Positions 1 through 6,280 of a DNA stretch of 8,390 bases are shown here, piece by piece. Origin of the DNA: an uncultured Dialister sp. (GTDB lineage Bacteria; Bacillota; Negativicutes; Veillonellales; Dialisteraceae); the NCBI GenBank assembly GCA_934216155.1, contig CAKQBK010000085.1, positions 1 through 8,390 of the forward strand. The letters run 5' to 3'. The position numbers were made by a program, and so were the translations under genes. Each line of letters starts with the position of its first letter. The stretch's first letter is position 1. The notes beneath the pieces are model-generated. The model was not told the origin of the DNA, did no database searches, and was given only the letters and a program-made list of their open reading frames with translations.

Positions 1-67
1 AGGGTTCTCAGGGTTCTCAGGGTTCTGGCTCCATTGAAAATCTTACGATTTTCTCGGAGCCAGAACC
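1..67. repeat. 9-nt tandem repeat running into a two-part hairpin
   Basis: The window opens with AGGGTTCTC at 1-9 and again at 10-18, then a third unit whose last base changes (19-27). The third unit runs directly into a hairpin. The outer stem pairs 21-32 with 56-67 (12 bp). A small internal loop follows (33-35 and 54-55), then an inner stem of 36-42 with 47-53 around a 4-nt loop. All pairs are Watson-Crick. The repeat may continue left of the window. No T-run follows in the plus direction beyond three T residues, so a terminator role is doubtful. Confidence 0.8.
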
Positions 68-105
68 TTTTGATACATAAGTCAGCTCTATGTTCAACCA
101 GCCAC

Positions 106-118
106 AATACCGCTACAG
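106..118 (+). repeat. 13-mer shared with 367-379 and, in part, with the 8090/8299 elements
   Basis: AATACCGCTACAG occurs exactly at 106-118 and 367-379. Its first ten bases are the start of the inverted-repeat end of the elements at 8090 and 8299. A nearby CATCACTACAG (163-173) resembles the other end of those elements, which reads CATCACTAGCGG. This suggests a diverged copy at about 106-173, but the interior does not match visibly. Confidence 0.45.
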
Positions 119-187
119 AACTTTCACATGCACGCTTTAGCTTCTTGTTTCTCTAACCATGCCATCACTACAGAACCTTCCAAGAGC

Positions 188-224
188 CCCCTTCCTCAGG
201 AAGGGGCAGGCTCGCTTGCGAGCC
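188..224. repeat. Two adjacent GC-rich palindromes
   Basis: CCCCTTCC (188-195) pairs with GGAAGGGG (199-206) around a 3-nt loop. Immediately after it, GGCTCGC (209-215) pairs with GCGAGCC (218-224). No T-run follows on either strand, so I call them extragenic palindromic repeats and not terminators. A related but imperfect copy of the first hairpin is at 333-351. Confidence 0.7.
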
Positions 225-332
225 GGGGATAGGCCGACGAAGAAGAGATCCCGACTAGCCGCCTTCGCAGAACGCCGACAACGCTAAGCATATCATCTCA
301 ATATATCTGCTAATGCGAGCTATCCCCCCTGC

Positions 333-351
333 CCCCTTCCAGAGGAAGAGG
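333..351. repeat. Imperfect relative of the 188-206 hairpin
   Basis: CCCCTTCC (333-340) pairs with GGAAGAGGG (344-352, last base optional) with one bulged A. The left arm is the same as in the 188-206 hairpin. It lies about 45 nt beyond the stop of the minus-strand gene ending at 397, but has no U-run in that direction. Confidence 0.5.
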
Positions 352-366
352 GTAGACGCTAGTGCA

Positions 367-379
367 AATACCGCTACAG
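367..379 (+). repeat. Second copy of the 13-mer AATACCGCTACAG
   Basis: Identical to 106-118. It is preceded at 355-362 by CGCTAGTG, the reverse complement of part of the far end (CACTAGCG) of the 8090/8299 elements. This fits a remnant of that element family. Confidence 0.45.
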
Positions 380-396
380 CCCCAGTCATTAAGAAA

Positions 397-1233
397 TTAT
401 CTCACTACCCCTGTTGTGACATCCACCCGAATGGTTTCCAGAGACATGCCGGTGGTGTGTTCGATTTCCCGTTGTACTTTATCTCGCATGGTATGGATGG
501 CTTTCTTGATATCCTGCGGGGTACCGCTGCGAACGGATATATCTAAATTTAGAATGAGTCCATTCATCTGACTGGTACTTTTTTCACTGGATACATGGGT
601 CACTTTGAGTTTTTTCATGTCCCGCACCGCATACCGTACCAGGGAGGCAATCACTCGGTCAGAAAAGGACAGTTTCCCATAATAGCTAAATACAGGACGT
701 ACTACGGACCGTTCATTTTCTTCACTGAAACGTTTCGGTGCTTCTTTTTTCCTTGTACGGAAGAATTTCAATGGGTCTACCAAGTAGCCTTTGAAATAAG
801 GCTTCAGCTCCATGGTCGGCACAGGAATGACGTGTTTCCCTTCTTTATGGCGTGCCTCGCTGGCTTTCATCATTTCTTCCGGTCTTGCCACATCTTCGAT
901 GCGAATATATTTCACTGGCATAGGCAATTCCAATGCTTTGGTGATGGTCACCACCATCCGGTCAGAGGTGCCTAGAATCAGAACCCGCTTGGGGTTGATT
1001 TTTTTCAGTGCATCCCGCACTTCCACCCGCTGTTCTTCATCCCAAAAAATCGCGCGGCGCACCGCTTTGAGACGACTGGCTTCTCTTTTGGCCGATTTCC
1101 CTGCCACAATGCGGCTATGATAAATCAAAATCCCATCATCAATGATGCAGGAACAATTATTTTCATAGGCAATCACCAGGGCCCGATCACTTTTCCCCGT
1201 TCCCGGTGGTCCATAAAAAGCTACCACTTCCAT
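397..1233 (-). CDS. P-loop ATP-binding protein with C-terminal Asp23/Gls24-like domain
   Basis: The product has 278 residues. Seen: a perfect Walker A motif, GPPGTGKS, at residues 8-15; a hydrophobic strand ending in Asp-Asp at 29-33; and a second strand, VLILGTSD, at 84-91 that may carry a Walker B or sensor role. A basic linker lies near 159-175. From about 183 to the end the pattern resembles Asp23/Gls24 envelope-stress proteins: a SFSDRVIASLVRYAV-like start, a central strand, a helix with regularly spaced basic and acidic residues, and a TGMSLETIRVDVTTGVV-type ending. The start ATG at 1231-1233 has an AAAGGATGG-like ribosome site upstream and an extended -10 promoter just before it. There is no signal peptide, so it is probably cytoplasmic. 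The specific function is unknown to me. It is not RapZ: the P-loop and the rest differ. The ATP-binding call is firm; the Asp23-like call is moderately sure. Confidence 0.8.
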   Translation of the reverse strand: MEVVAFYGPPGTGKSDRALVIAYENNCSCIIDDGILIYHSRIVAGKSAKREASRLKAVRRAIFWDEEQRVEVRDALKKINPKRVLILGTSDRMVVTITKALELPMPVKYIRIEDVARPEEMMKASEARHKEGKHVIPVPTMELKPYFKGYLVDPLKFFRTRKKEAPKRFSEENERSVVRPVFSYYGKLSFSDRVIASLVRYAVRDMKKLKVTHVSSEKSTSQMNGLILNLDISVRSGTPQDIKKAIHTMRDKVQREIEHTTGMSLETIRVDVTTGVVR

Positions 1234-1260
1234 AGTTTGTCACCATCCTTTGCTTTTTTT

Positions 1261-1266
1261 ATTATA
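1261..1266 (-). promoter_or_regulatory. Extended -10 promoter for the P-loop gene
   Basis: On the minus strand a perfect TATAAT lies at 1266-1261 and is preceded by TGT, giving the extended form TGnTATAAT. The -35 position 17 bp upstream (AATAAC) is poor, which is typical of extended -10 promoters. Transcription would start near 1254, leaving a leader of about 20 nt before the ATG at 1233. That leader contains the ribosome site. Confidence 0.6.
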
Positions 1267-1346
1267 ACACACAAATTGAATGGGTTATTATTCTGTTGCA
1301 TTTCTCAACCTAACAATCAAAGAACAACCGCTTAGCAAAAGGTTAA

Positions 1347-1404
1347 AAAGGGTTATAAAAGGTTATGGGACAATCGATAATCTCATAACCCTTTATAACC
1401 CTTT
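1347..1404 (-). terminator. Long hairpin, probable murB terminator
   Basis: 1347-1367 and 1384-1404 form 21-bp arms around a 16-nt loop. The only imperfect position (1360 against 1391) is A·C in a plus-strand RNA but G·U in a minus-strand RNA. The stem is therefore uninterrupted only in transcripts coming from murB. In that direction the 3' arm ends in a run of five U, followed by a second run of four. It lies about 115 nt past the murB stop. The arms are themselves built from repeated ATAACCCTTT units. Confidence 0.6.
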
Positions 1405-1519
1405 CGCTTTTGGTAGATTAGAATTGTTAGACAGAAAGAAAACATAGAGGATAACCTGCCCGAATGGCTAACCTTTATAAACCATAGATGCTATATGTTT
1501 AGATATGCGTTTCTCGAAA

Positions 1520-2428
1520 TCATTCTTCCCCTACAATCTGTACTTCTGGATGCAGGTCCACGTCGTAGGCTTCTTTGACTTTTTTCTGCACTGCATGGAT
1601 CAGTGTCAACATATCTTCGCAGCTGGCGCGGCCGTTGTTGATGAGGAACCCTGCGTGTTTTTCGCTCACTTGGGCATCTCCTACGGAGAATCCTTTGAGC
1701 CCCAATTCTTCGAGCATCTGCCCTACGAAATGGCCGGTCGGGCGCTTGAAGGTGCTGCCAGCACTTCGTTTATCCAAAGGCTGTTTATCTTTGCGTCGCT
1801 GGTTCAAGTCATCCATCAAGGCTTTGATATCTTTCTGATTTCCTTCTTTGAGTTTCAGTGTCACATTGACAATGATTTCTCCGCTTTCCATGAAAGGGCT
1901 CTTGCGATAACCATAACCCAAATCTTTGATATCATGGATAATGAGATCTCCTTTTTCATCGCAAGTGGTGGCGGACACGATGATTTTTGCCATTTCGCCC
2001 CCATAGGCACCTGCATTCATGTAAGCGGCCCCGCCGATAGAGCCAGGAATGCCGCTGGCAAATTCCATACCAGACAGTCCAGCGTCCAAAGCAGATCGGG
2101 CAGCAGCGGCGGTAGAAACGCCGCTGGAGATTTTCAGAAGATTGTCTTTCTGTTCCATCTGGTGCATGCGGCCCGTAAAGATAACAACCCCACGGATTCC
2201 TTTGTCTCGCACCAAAAGATTGGCTCCACCACCCAGGATAAATACAGGGAAATGGTTTTTATGAGCCAATTTGGTGACCAGGCACAATTCCTCTGTGGTT
2301 TCTGGCATCAAAAAACAATCCGCTGGCCCGCCAATGCCAAAGGTGGTATGGCGTTTCATCGGTTCATTCACTTTAATTTGGTTCTCACGAAGTACATTGG
2401 TAAAATAATTGGCATATACATTGTTCAT
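1520..2428 (-). CDS. murB: UDP-N-acetylenolpyruvoylglucosamine reductase (MurB)
   Basis: This 302-residue cytoplasmic flavoenzyme catalyses the NADPH-dependent second step of UDP-MurNAc synthesis, reducing the enolpyruvyl group made by MurA. Seen: an FAD-binding region with FGIGGPAD (30-37), GGGANLLV (66-73) and SGIPGSIGG (125-133). The C-terminal MurB domain carries GSTFKRP (224-230), with Ser225 as the expected proton donor. KHAGFLIN lies at 257-264, and LHPEVQ near the end gives Glu295 as the expected catalytic glutamate. YRKSPF (174-179) supplies the conserved arginine. Length and motif spacing fit the shorter type found in Gram-positives, not the longer E. coli type. The ATG at 2426-2428 has AGAAGGAA upstream at a rather long 14-nt spacing, so translation may be modest. 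It stands alone, without the other mur genes next to it. Confidence 0.96.
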   Translation of the reverse strand: MNNVYANYFTNVLRENQIKVNEPMKRHTTFGIGGPADCFLMPETTEELCLVTKLAHKNHFPVFILGGGANLLVRDKGIRGVVIFTGRMHQMEQKDNLLKISSGVSTAAAARSALDAGLSGMEFASGIPGSIGGAAYMNAGAYGGEMAKIIVSATTCDEKGDLIIHDIKDLGYGYRKSPFMESGEIIVNVTLKLKEGNQKDIKALMDDLNQRRKDKQPLDKRSAGSTFKRPTGHFVGQMLEELGLKGFSVGDAQVSEKHAGFLINNGRASCEDMLTLIHAVQKKVKEAYDVDLHPEVQIVGEE

Positions 2429-2507
2429 ATTTGTTGTTGTTATTCCTTCTTATAAAGTGTTTTATTAAGATTATGAGTTAGTAGTCATTATTCTTTTAGA
2501 AATTACA

Positions 2508-2540
2508 GGTTGCTCAAGTTGCTCAGGATTCTCAGGTTCC
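2508..2540 (+). repeat. Period-9 tandem array
   Basis: Units are in exact 9-nt register: GGTTGCTCA at 2508-2516, AGTTGCTCA at 2517-2525, a third unit differing at three positions from the first at 2526-2534, and a partial fourth at 2535-2540. It shares its unit with arrays at 6210, 6281 (inverted) and 7916. Confidence 0.8.
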
Positions 2541-2599
2541 ATAACTGTGCCATACATGTGGTATTCATCTCTAACAATCAATCACTATGACTCGCATTT

Positions 2600-2634
2600 C
2601 CTAACTCCTAGCTACTAGTTCCTAATCCCTATTT
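2600..2634 (+). repeat. Period-7 tandem array (CCTAATT-like)
   Basis: Five degenerate heptads are in register: CCTAACT (2600), CCTAGCT (2607), ACTAGTT (2614), CCTAATC (2621) and CCTATTT (2628). The unit resembles the ATTCCTA heptads at 8055 and 8264, shifted in phase. Confidence 0.7.
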
Positions 2635-2655
2635 TCACAGTAAAATACTTTTACT

Positions 2656-2684
2656 ATTATAAAAGTGACCGCTTACCACGTCAA
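2656..2684 (-). promoter_or_regulatory. Sigma-70-type promoter for murB
   Basis: On the minus strand TTGACG (2684-2679) and a perfect TATAAT (2661-2656) are separated by exactly 17 bp. This is close to the ideal housekeeping promoter. Transcription would begin near 2649 and read into murB. It lies downstream of the rbs terminator, so murB is transcribed independently of the ribose operon. Confidence 0.8.
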
Positions 2685-2696
2685 GGAAATTTAGTC

Positions 2697-2768
2697 GGCA
2701 GTTGGCAGTTTACGGTTGATAGTTGATGTTTGACGATAAACTGCTAACCGCCAACTGTCAACTGCCAA
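2697..2768. repeat. Period-7 array forming an inverted pair
   Basis: Ten consecutive heptads fill 2699-2768 without a register break. The left half uses CAGTTGG- and TAGTTGA-like units; the right half uses the complementary CTGCCAA- and CTGTCAA-like units. Possible stems include 2705-2712 with 2737-2744 (8 bp), 2699-2706 with 2750-2757, and 2697-2704 with 2759-2766. Several alternative foldings exist because the units are interchangeable. It sits between the rbs terminator and the murB promoter, so it is probably little transcribed. Confidence 0.8.
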
Positions 2769-2770
2769 GT

Positions 2771-2800
2771 AAAAAACCGCAGCTTTCACTGCGGTTTTTT
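2771..2800 (-). terminator. Intrinsic terminator of the rbs operon
   Basis: AAAAAACCGCAG (2771-2782) pairs perfectly with CTGCGGTTTTTT (2789-2800) around a 6-nt loop. The GC core is 6 bp and is flanked by A6 and T6, so it could work on both strands. In the minus direction it follows the rbsB stop by 37 nt and ends the ribose operon. Confidence 0.93.
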
Positions 2801-2837
2801 GAATGGATATATTCAGGTTGTCAGAGTTTGAAAAGAA

Positions 2838-3755
2838 TTATTTCTTTTCTACCAGTTTCAGGTCTACGGCGATGTTCTTTTCTACATTTTCACCCTTAGC
2901 CAATTTGAGTGCGGTTTCTACGCCGATTTCACCCATCTTATCTGGCTGCTGAGCGATGGTAGCTGCCATGGAGCCGTCCTGGATAGCTTTGATGCCATCA
3001 TCGGTGCCATCGAAGCCGATAATGAGGAGCTGTTTGTTAGCTGCTTTAGCTGCGCTGACTGCACCGAGAGCCATTTCATCATTCTGTGCAAAAATAGCTT
3101 TCACATCCGGGTTAGCCTGGAGAATGTTTTCAGCAACGGTGAGGCCCTGGCTGCGGTCAAAGTTTGCACTCTGTTTAGCCAGAACTTTCAGTTTCTTATC
3201 AGCGATGTTATGGAAGCCCTGTCCACGTTCACGGGAAGCAGATGCACCTGGGATACCTTCCAGTTCTGCTACCGGAGTACCTTCGCCCAGTTTGGAAGCG
3301 ATGTATTCAGCTGCCATTTCGCCGCCCTTTACGTTGTTGGAAGCGATATGTACAGCTACTTCGCCTTTATCAGAAGCACGGTCAATGGTAATAACCGGAA
3401 TCTTTGCTTTGTTAGCAGCCAGAACGGAGTTGGAAATAGCAGCGGAGTCTACCGGGTTTACGATGAGGACGCTGATATTGCCCTGCAGCAGGTCAGCTAC
3501 GTCGTTGGACTGTTTAGCCGGGTCATTCTGTGCATCAACAATTTTTACGTTTACACCTGCTTTTTCAGCAGCTGCTTTTACGCTATTTGCCATGGTAACG
3601 AAAAATGGGTTGTTCTGGGTAGAAACGGAGAAGCCAATGGTGACTTTCTTGTCACCAGCAGCGCCAGATTCTGCCTTCTTGTCAGAACCACCACAACCAG
3701 CTACAGATACGAGTGCTGCGCCAATGAGAGCAGCCAATGCAATTTTCTTTAACAC
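2838..3755 (-). CDS. rbsB: Ribose ABC transporter substrate-binding lipoprotein RbsB
   Basis: This 305-residue protein captures D-ribose outside the cytoplasmic membrane and delivers it to RbsC. Seen: a lipoprotein signal peptide (KK, hydrophobic stretch 5-19, lipobox VAGC with Cys21), then a two-lobe type I periplasmic-binding fold. Residues matching the ribose contacts of E. coli RbsB are all present: Asn49, Phe51 and Phe52 in NNPFF; Asp125 and Arg126; Arg175 in SRERG; Phe199; Asn225 in QNDEM; Asp249 in GFDG; and Gln269 in AQQPD. The start codon is GTG (3753-3755), with AAGGAGG at 7-nt spacing. The ribosome site overlaps the stop codon of rbsC, so translation is probably coupled. It is the last gene of the operon. 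The E. coli homologue is a free periplasmic protein; membrane anchoring here is the Gram-positive habit. Confidence 0.96.
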   Translation of the reverse strand: MLKKIALAALIGAALVSVAGCGGSDKKAESGAAGDKKVTIGFSVSTQNNPFFVTMANSVKAAAEKAGVNVKIVDAQNDPAKQSNDVADLLQGNISVLIVNPVDSAAISNSVLAANKAKIPVITIDRASDKGEVAVHIASNNVKGGEMAAEYIASKLGEGTPVAELEGIPGASASRERGQGFHNIADKKLKVLAKQSANFDRSQGLTVAENILQANPDVKAIFAQNDEMALGAVSAAKAANKQLLIIGFDGTDDGIKAIQDGSMAATIAQQPDKMGEIGVETALKLAKGENVEKNIAVDLKLVEKK

Positions 3756-3762
3756 TTGTTTT

Positions 3763-3770
3763 CCTCCTTA
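3763..3770 (-). promoter_or_regulatory. rbsB ribosome site overlapping the rbsC stop
   Basis: The minus-strand sequence TAAGGAGG contains the TAA stop of rbsC (3770-3768) and the Shine-Dalgarno core of rbsB. Seven nt separate it from the GTG start. Ribosomes finishing rbsC would therefore be placed directly at the rbsB start, which also supports GTG as the true start. Confidence 0.85.
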
Positions 3771-4706
3771 GTTTTTCTTGCGATCCATAAGAACGGCAAG
3801 CAAAATAACAATACCTTTGACAACCTGCTGATAGAAGCTGGACACGTTCAAAATGTTCAGACCGTTATTCAAAGTACCAATGATGAGCGCACCAATCAGT
3901 GTGCCGGAGATGCGACCTTTGCCGCCAGCCAGAGAGGTACCACCCAAAACGACAGCAGCGATAGCATCCAATTCATAACCCATGCCAGCTGTCGGCTGCG
4001 CACTGTTCAGACGAGCTGTGAGGATAGCACCTGCTACCGCACAAAGGCATCCAGTCAAAGCATACGCAAAAATCTTGATTCTGTCAATCTTAATACCAGA
4101 AATATAGGAAACTTTTTCATTGCCCCCTACCGCATAGGTCTGACGGCCCAGTGGAGTTTTCTTCAGAATGAAGTACAGAATACCGAAAGCGATAAGCATC
4201 ACAATAGCCGGTACAGGGATATCCATGATGAAGCCCTGACCAAAGCCAGTGAAAAGCGGATCATCAGAGAGGCCGGAAATTGGGTTACCATTGGTATATA
4301 CCAATGTAGCACCACGATAGATGGTCATGGTTGCCAAAGTCGCAATGAAAGGAGCCACTTTGCCGTAAGAAATGATAACACCATTCACAGCGCCCAGTAC
4401 AATACCAATGAAGGCAGATGCAATGATAGCCATTTCCGGGTTGGTGCCTTTGGCAATCATACTAGCCATCAAGGCAGAAGACAAAGCCAGGATACTGCCC
4501 ACAGACAGGTCGATGCCGCCGGTCAGAATGACGAAAGTCATACCAAATGCGATAAGGGCATTGATAGAAATCTGGCGAGCCAGGTTTTTCAAGTTCGATG
4601 GATCAATGAAGCTGTCATTGAGGAATGCAATGACAATGAAGAGAGCAATCAGCCCGATGAGAGGCCCCATTTCTCTTACTAAATTTTTAACTTTTTCGGA
4701 ATTCAT
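3768..4706 (-). CDS. rbsC: Ribose ABC transporter permease RbsC
   Basis: This 312-residue inner-membrane permease forms the ribose channel, presumably as a dimer, with RbsA on the cytoplasmic side. Seen: multiple hydrophobic segments starting around 15-29; the family motif GIDLSVG (64-70); a cytoplasmic loop TPLGRQTYAVGGNEK (184-198) that fits the coupling region contacting the ATPase; and LGGTSLAGGKGRISGT (254-269). The length matches the family. I chose the ATG at 4704-4706 because GGAGGAG lies 9 nt upstream. A longer reading from TTG at 4730 would use codons made of that same ribosome site and overlap rbsA, so it is unlikely. The gap to rbsA is 4 nt and to rbsB 12 nt. Confidence 0.95.
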   Translation of the reverse strand: MNSEKVKNLVREMGPLIGLIALFIVIAFLNDSFIDPSNLKNLARQISINALIAFGMTFVILTGGIDLSVGSILALSSALMASMIAKGTNPEMAIIASAFIGIVLGAVNGVIISYGKVAPFIATLATMTIYRGATLVYTNGNPISGLSDDPLFTGFGQGFIMDIPVPAIVMLIAFGILYFILKKTPLGRQTYAVGGNEKVSYISGIKIDRIKIFAYALTGCLCAVAGAILTARLNSAQPTAGMGYELDAIAAVVLGGTSLAGGKGRISGTLIGALIIGTLNNGLNILNVSSFYQQVVKGIVILLAVLMDRKKN

Positions 4707-4710
4707 ACTG

Positions 4711-6192
4711 TTACTCTCCTCCGGTTGCAAGTGTCATAATACGTGTCTGGGTCGCATCTTTATGTTCAATGATGCCGGCCATATGTCCTTCATGGATGAC
4801 CATGATGCGGTCACTCATACCAATGACTTCAGGAAGTTCTGAAGAAACCATGATGATGGAAACGCCCTGGGCGGTCAATTCATTCATCAAGTCATAAATA
4901 TCTTTCTTTGCCCCGATATCGATACCACGGGTCGGTTCGTCCAGAATCAGGAGTTTCGGATGCATGCCCACCCATTTAGCGATGACCACCTTCTGCTGGT
5001 TACCACCAGACAAGGTGCTGGCTGCCAAATTGATATCAGCCGCTTTAACCCCCAGCTTGTGGGACAGATTTTCAGAAAATTCAAATTCCTTCTTGTCATT
5101 GATCACATGACCTTTGGCCAGTGCTTCTTCGCTAGGGAGCGCAATATTTCTTTCAATGGAGAAATCCAGAATCAGTCCTTCGGTCTTTCTGTTTTCTGTG
5201 ATGAAGCCAAAGCCCTGCTTGATCGCATCCAGTGGCTTTTTGATGGTGATTTCTTTGCCATTGAGGTAAAGCTTTCCAGACTGGTGCGGATCCACGCCGA
5301 AGATGGCTCTCATGATTTCTGTACGACCAGCGCCCATGAGACCTGCGACGCCAAGAATTTCCCCTTTGCGTACTGAGAAGGAAATATCATCAAATACGCC
5401 AGGCTGTGTGAAACCTTCCACGCGGAACATTTCATCTCCAGGCACATTGGTACGAGCTGGATAGTATTCGCTCATGACACGGCCGACCATATCGCCAACG
5501 ATCTGGTCCATATTGGTTTCTTCTGTAGGACGGCTGCTGATGGTCTGTCCATCACGCATGACAGTGATGGTATCACACTGGCTGAATACTTCTTCCATAC
5601 GATGGGAAATATAAATAATAGAAACGCCGCGTTTCTTTAAGGTCTGCATGACCTTGAACAGGCTGTCGGTTTCTCTTTCCGTCAGAGCTGCTGTCGGTTC
5701 ATCCATGATGACCGTCTTGGCATCAATCATCAGATTTCTGGTGATTTCTGTCATCTGCTGCTGTCCTACGGAACATTCCCCAGCGATTTCATCCAGTGGA
5801 AGTTCAATTCCCATTTCCTGGCATTTTTCTTCTGCCAACTGGCGCATCTTTTTGAAATCAATGAAACCAAACTTCGTCTTTGGCTGATTGGTGAGGAAAA
5901 GATTTTCCAGCACCGACAGGTTCGGCCAAATATTCAGTTCCTGGTGAATAAAAGCAATGCCGTGTTCTTCCGCATCTTTGTTGTTACGGAAAGTCACTTC
6001 CTTGCCATCCACCAGAATGGTCCCTGCGTCGGCTTTGTGAATGCCGGTCAAAATATTCATCAATGTGGATTTGCCTGCCCCGTTTTCGCCCATGAGGGCA
6101 TGAATTTCGCCCGGACGAATGTGGAGATTGACCCCGCCTAGAACTTTGTTCGTTCCGAAGGCTTTGCAAATCCCTACCATATTAATATCCAT
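4711..6192 (-). CDS. rbsA: Ribose ABC transporter ATP-binding protein RbsA (two ATPase domains)
   Basis: The 493-residue protein powers ribose import and contains two fused ATPase cassettes. First cassette: Walker A GENGAGKS (35-42), signature SVGQQQ (141-146), Walker B VIMDEPT (161-167), switch His197. Second cassette: a degenerate Walker A, GLMGAGRT (284-291), in which the usual lysine is replaced by arginine. It also has signature LSGGNQQK (394-401) and Walker B LLILDEPT (414-421), with no switch histidine at SSELPE. The weak second site is normal for sugar ATPases of the RbsA/MglA/AraG type. A general sugar ATPase is the only alternative, and the neighbours settle ribose. The ATG at 6190-6192 has GAGAGGT 5 nt upstream, and a long inverted repeat begins just beyond it. 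Confidence 0.95.
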   Translation of the reverse strand: MDINMVGICKAFGTNKVLGGVNLHIRPGEIHALMGENGAGKSTLMNILTGIHKADAGTILVDGKEVTFRNNKDAEEHGIAFIHQELNIWPNLSVLENLFLTNQPKTKFGFIDFKKMRQLAEEKCQEMGIELPLDEIAGECSVGQQQMTEITRNLMIDAKTVIMDEPTAALTERETDSLFKVMQTLKKRGVSIIYISHRMEEVFSQCDTITVMRDGQTISSRPTEETNMDQIVGDMVGRVMSEYYPARTNVPGDEMFRVEGFTQPGVFDDISFSVRKGEILGVAGLMGAGRTEIMRAIFGVDPHQSGKLYLNGKEITIKKPLDAIKQGFGFITENRKTEGLILDFSIERNIALPSEEALAKGHVINDKKEFEFSENLSHKLGVKAADINLAASTLSGGNQQKVVIAKWVGMHPKLLILDEPTRGIDIGAKKDIYDLMNELTAQGVSIIMVSSELPEVIGMSDRIMVIHEGHMAGIIEHKDATQTRIMTLATGGE

Positions 6193-6209
6193 GTACTACC
6201 TCTCTTACA

Positions 6210-6254
6210 GGTAACTCAGGTTGCTCAAGTTTCTTAGGTACCTCAGGTTATTGT
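6210..6254 (+). repeat. Period-9 tandem array, near arm of the rbsD-rbsA hairpin
   Basis: Five 9-nt units are in register: GGTAACTCA (6210), GGTTGCTCA (6219), AGTTTCTTA (6228), GGTACCTCA (6237), and a degenerate last one (6246). This is the same unit family as at 2508 and 7916. Confidence 0.8.
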
Positions 6255-6280
6255 GCTTCAATAGCATTTTCACCCACAAC

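Larger units (their letters stand above)
1..396. other. Gene-free repeat-rich region left of the ATPase gene
   Basis: I see no credible coding region here. The stretch holds the opening 9-nt repeat and hairpin, two GC-rich hairpins near 188-224, a weaker related hairpin near 333-351, and two copies of the 13-mer AATACCGCTACAG (106-118 and 367-379). The first ten bases of that 13-mer match the end of the duplicated element at 8090 and 8299. The segment looks like accumulated repeat remnants downstream of the minus-strand gene ending at 397. Confidence 0.7.
2429..2655 (-). other. Long repeat-containing murB leader
   Basis: If the promoter at 2656-2684 is the main one, murB has an untranslated leader of about 220 nt. 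It consists of a period-7 array (2600-2634), a period-9 array (2508-2540) and AT-rich sequence ending in the ribosome site. I see no known riboswitch, T-box or small open reading frame signature in it. Confidence 0.5.

Noticed and set aside
188..224. Intrinsic terminator for the P-loop gene
   Set aside because: The stems are GC-rich, but no T-run follows in either direction, and the hairpins lie about 170 nt past the stop.
1505..2455. 316-codon open frame on the plus strand opposite murB
   Set aside because: Shadow of murB; low-complexity His/Phe/Ile-rich translation without recognisable motifs.
2429..2655. Riboswitch or T-box in the murB leader
   Set aside because: No conserved T-box motif or riboswitch-like core can be seen; the leader is explained by the two short-period arrays.
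3756..4682. 308-codon open frame on the plus strand opposite rbsC
   Set aside because: Shadow of the hydrophobic rbsC frame; Asn/Thr/His/Gln-rich translation typical of antisense frames.
4707..4730. Longer RbsC starting at TTG 4730
   Set aside because: The extra codons consist of the GGAGGAG ribosome site for the ATG at 4706, and the extension would overlap rbsA.
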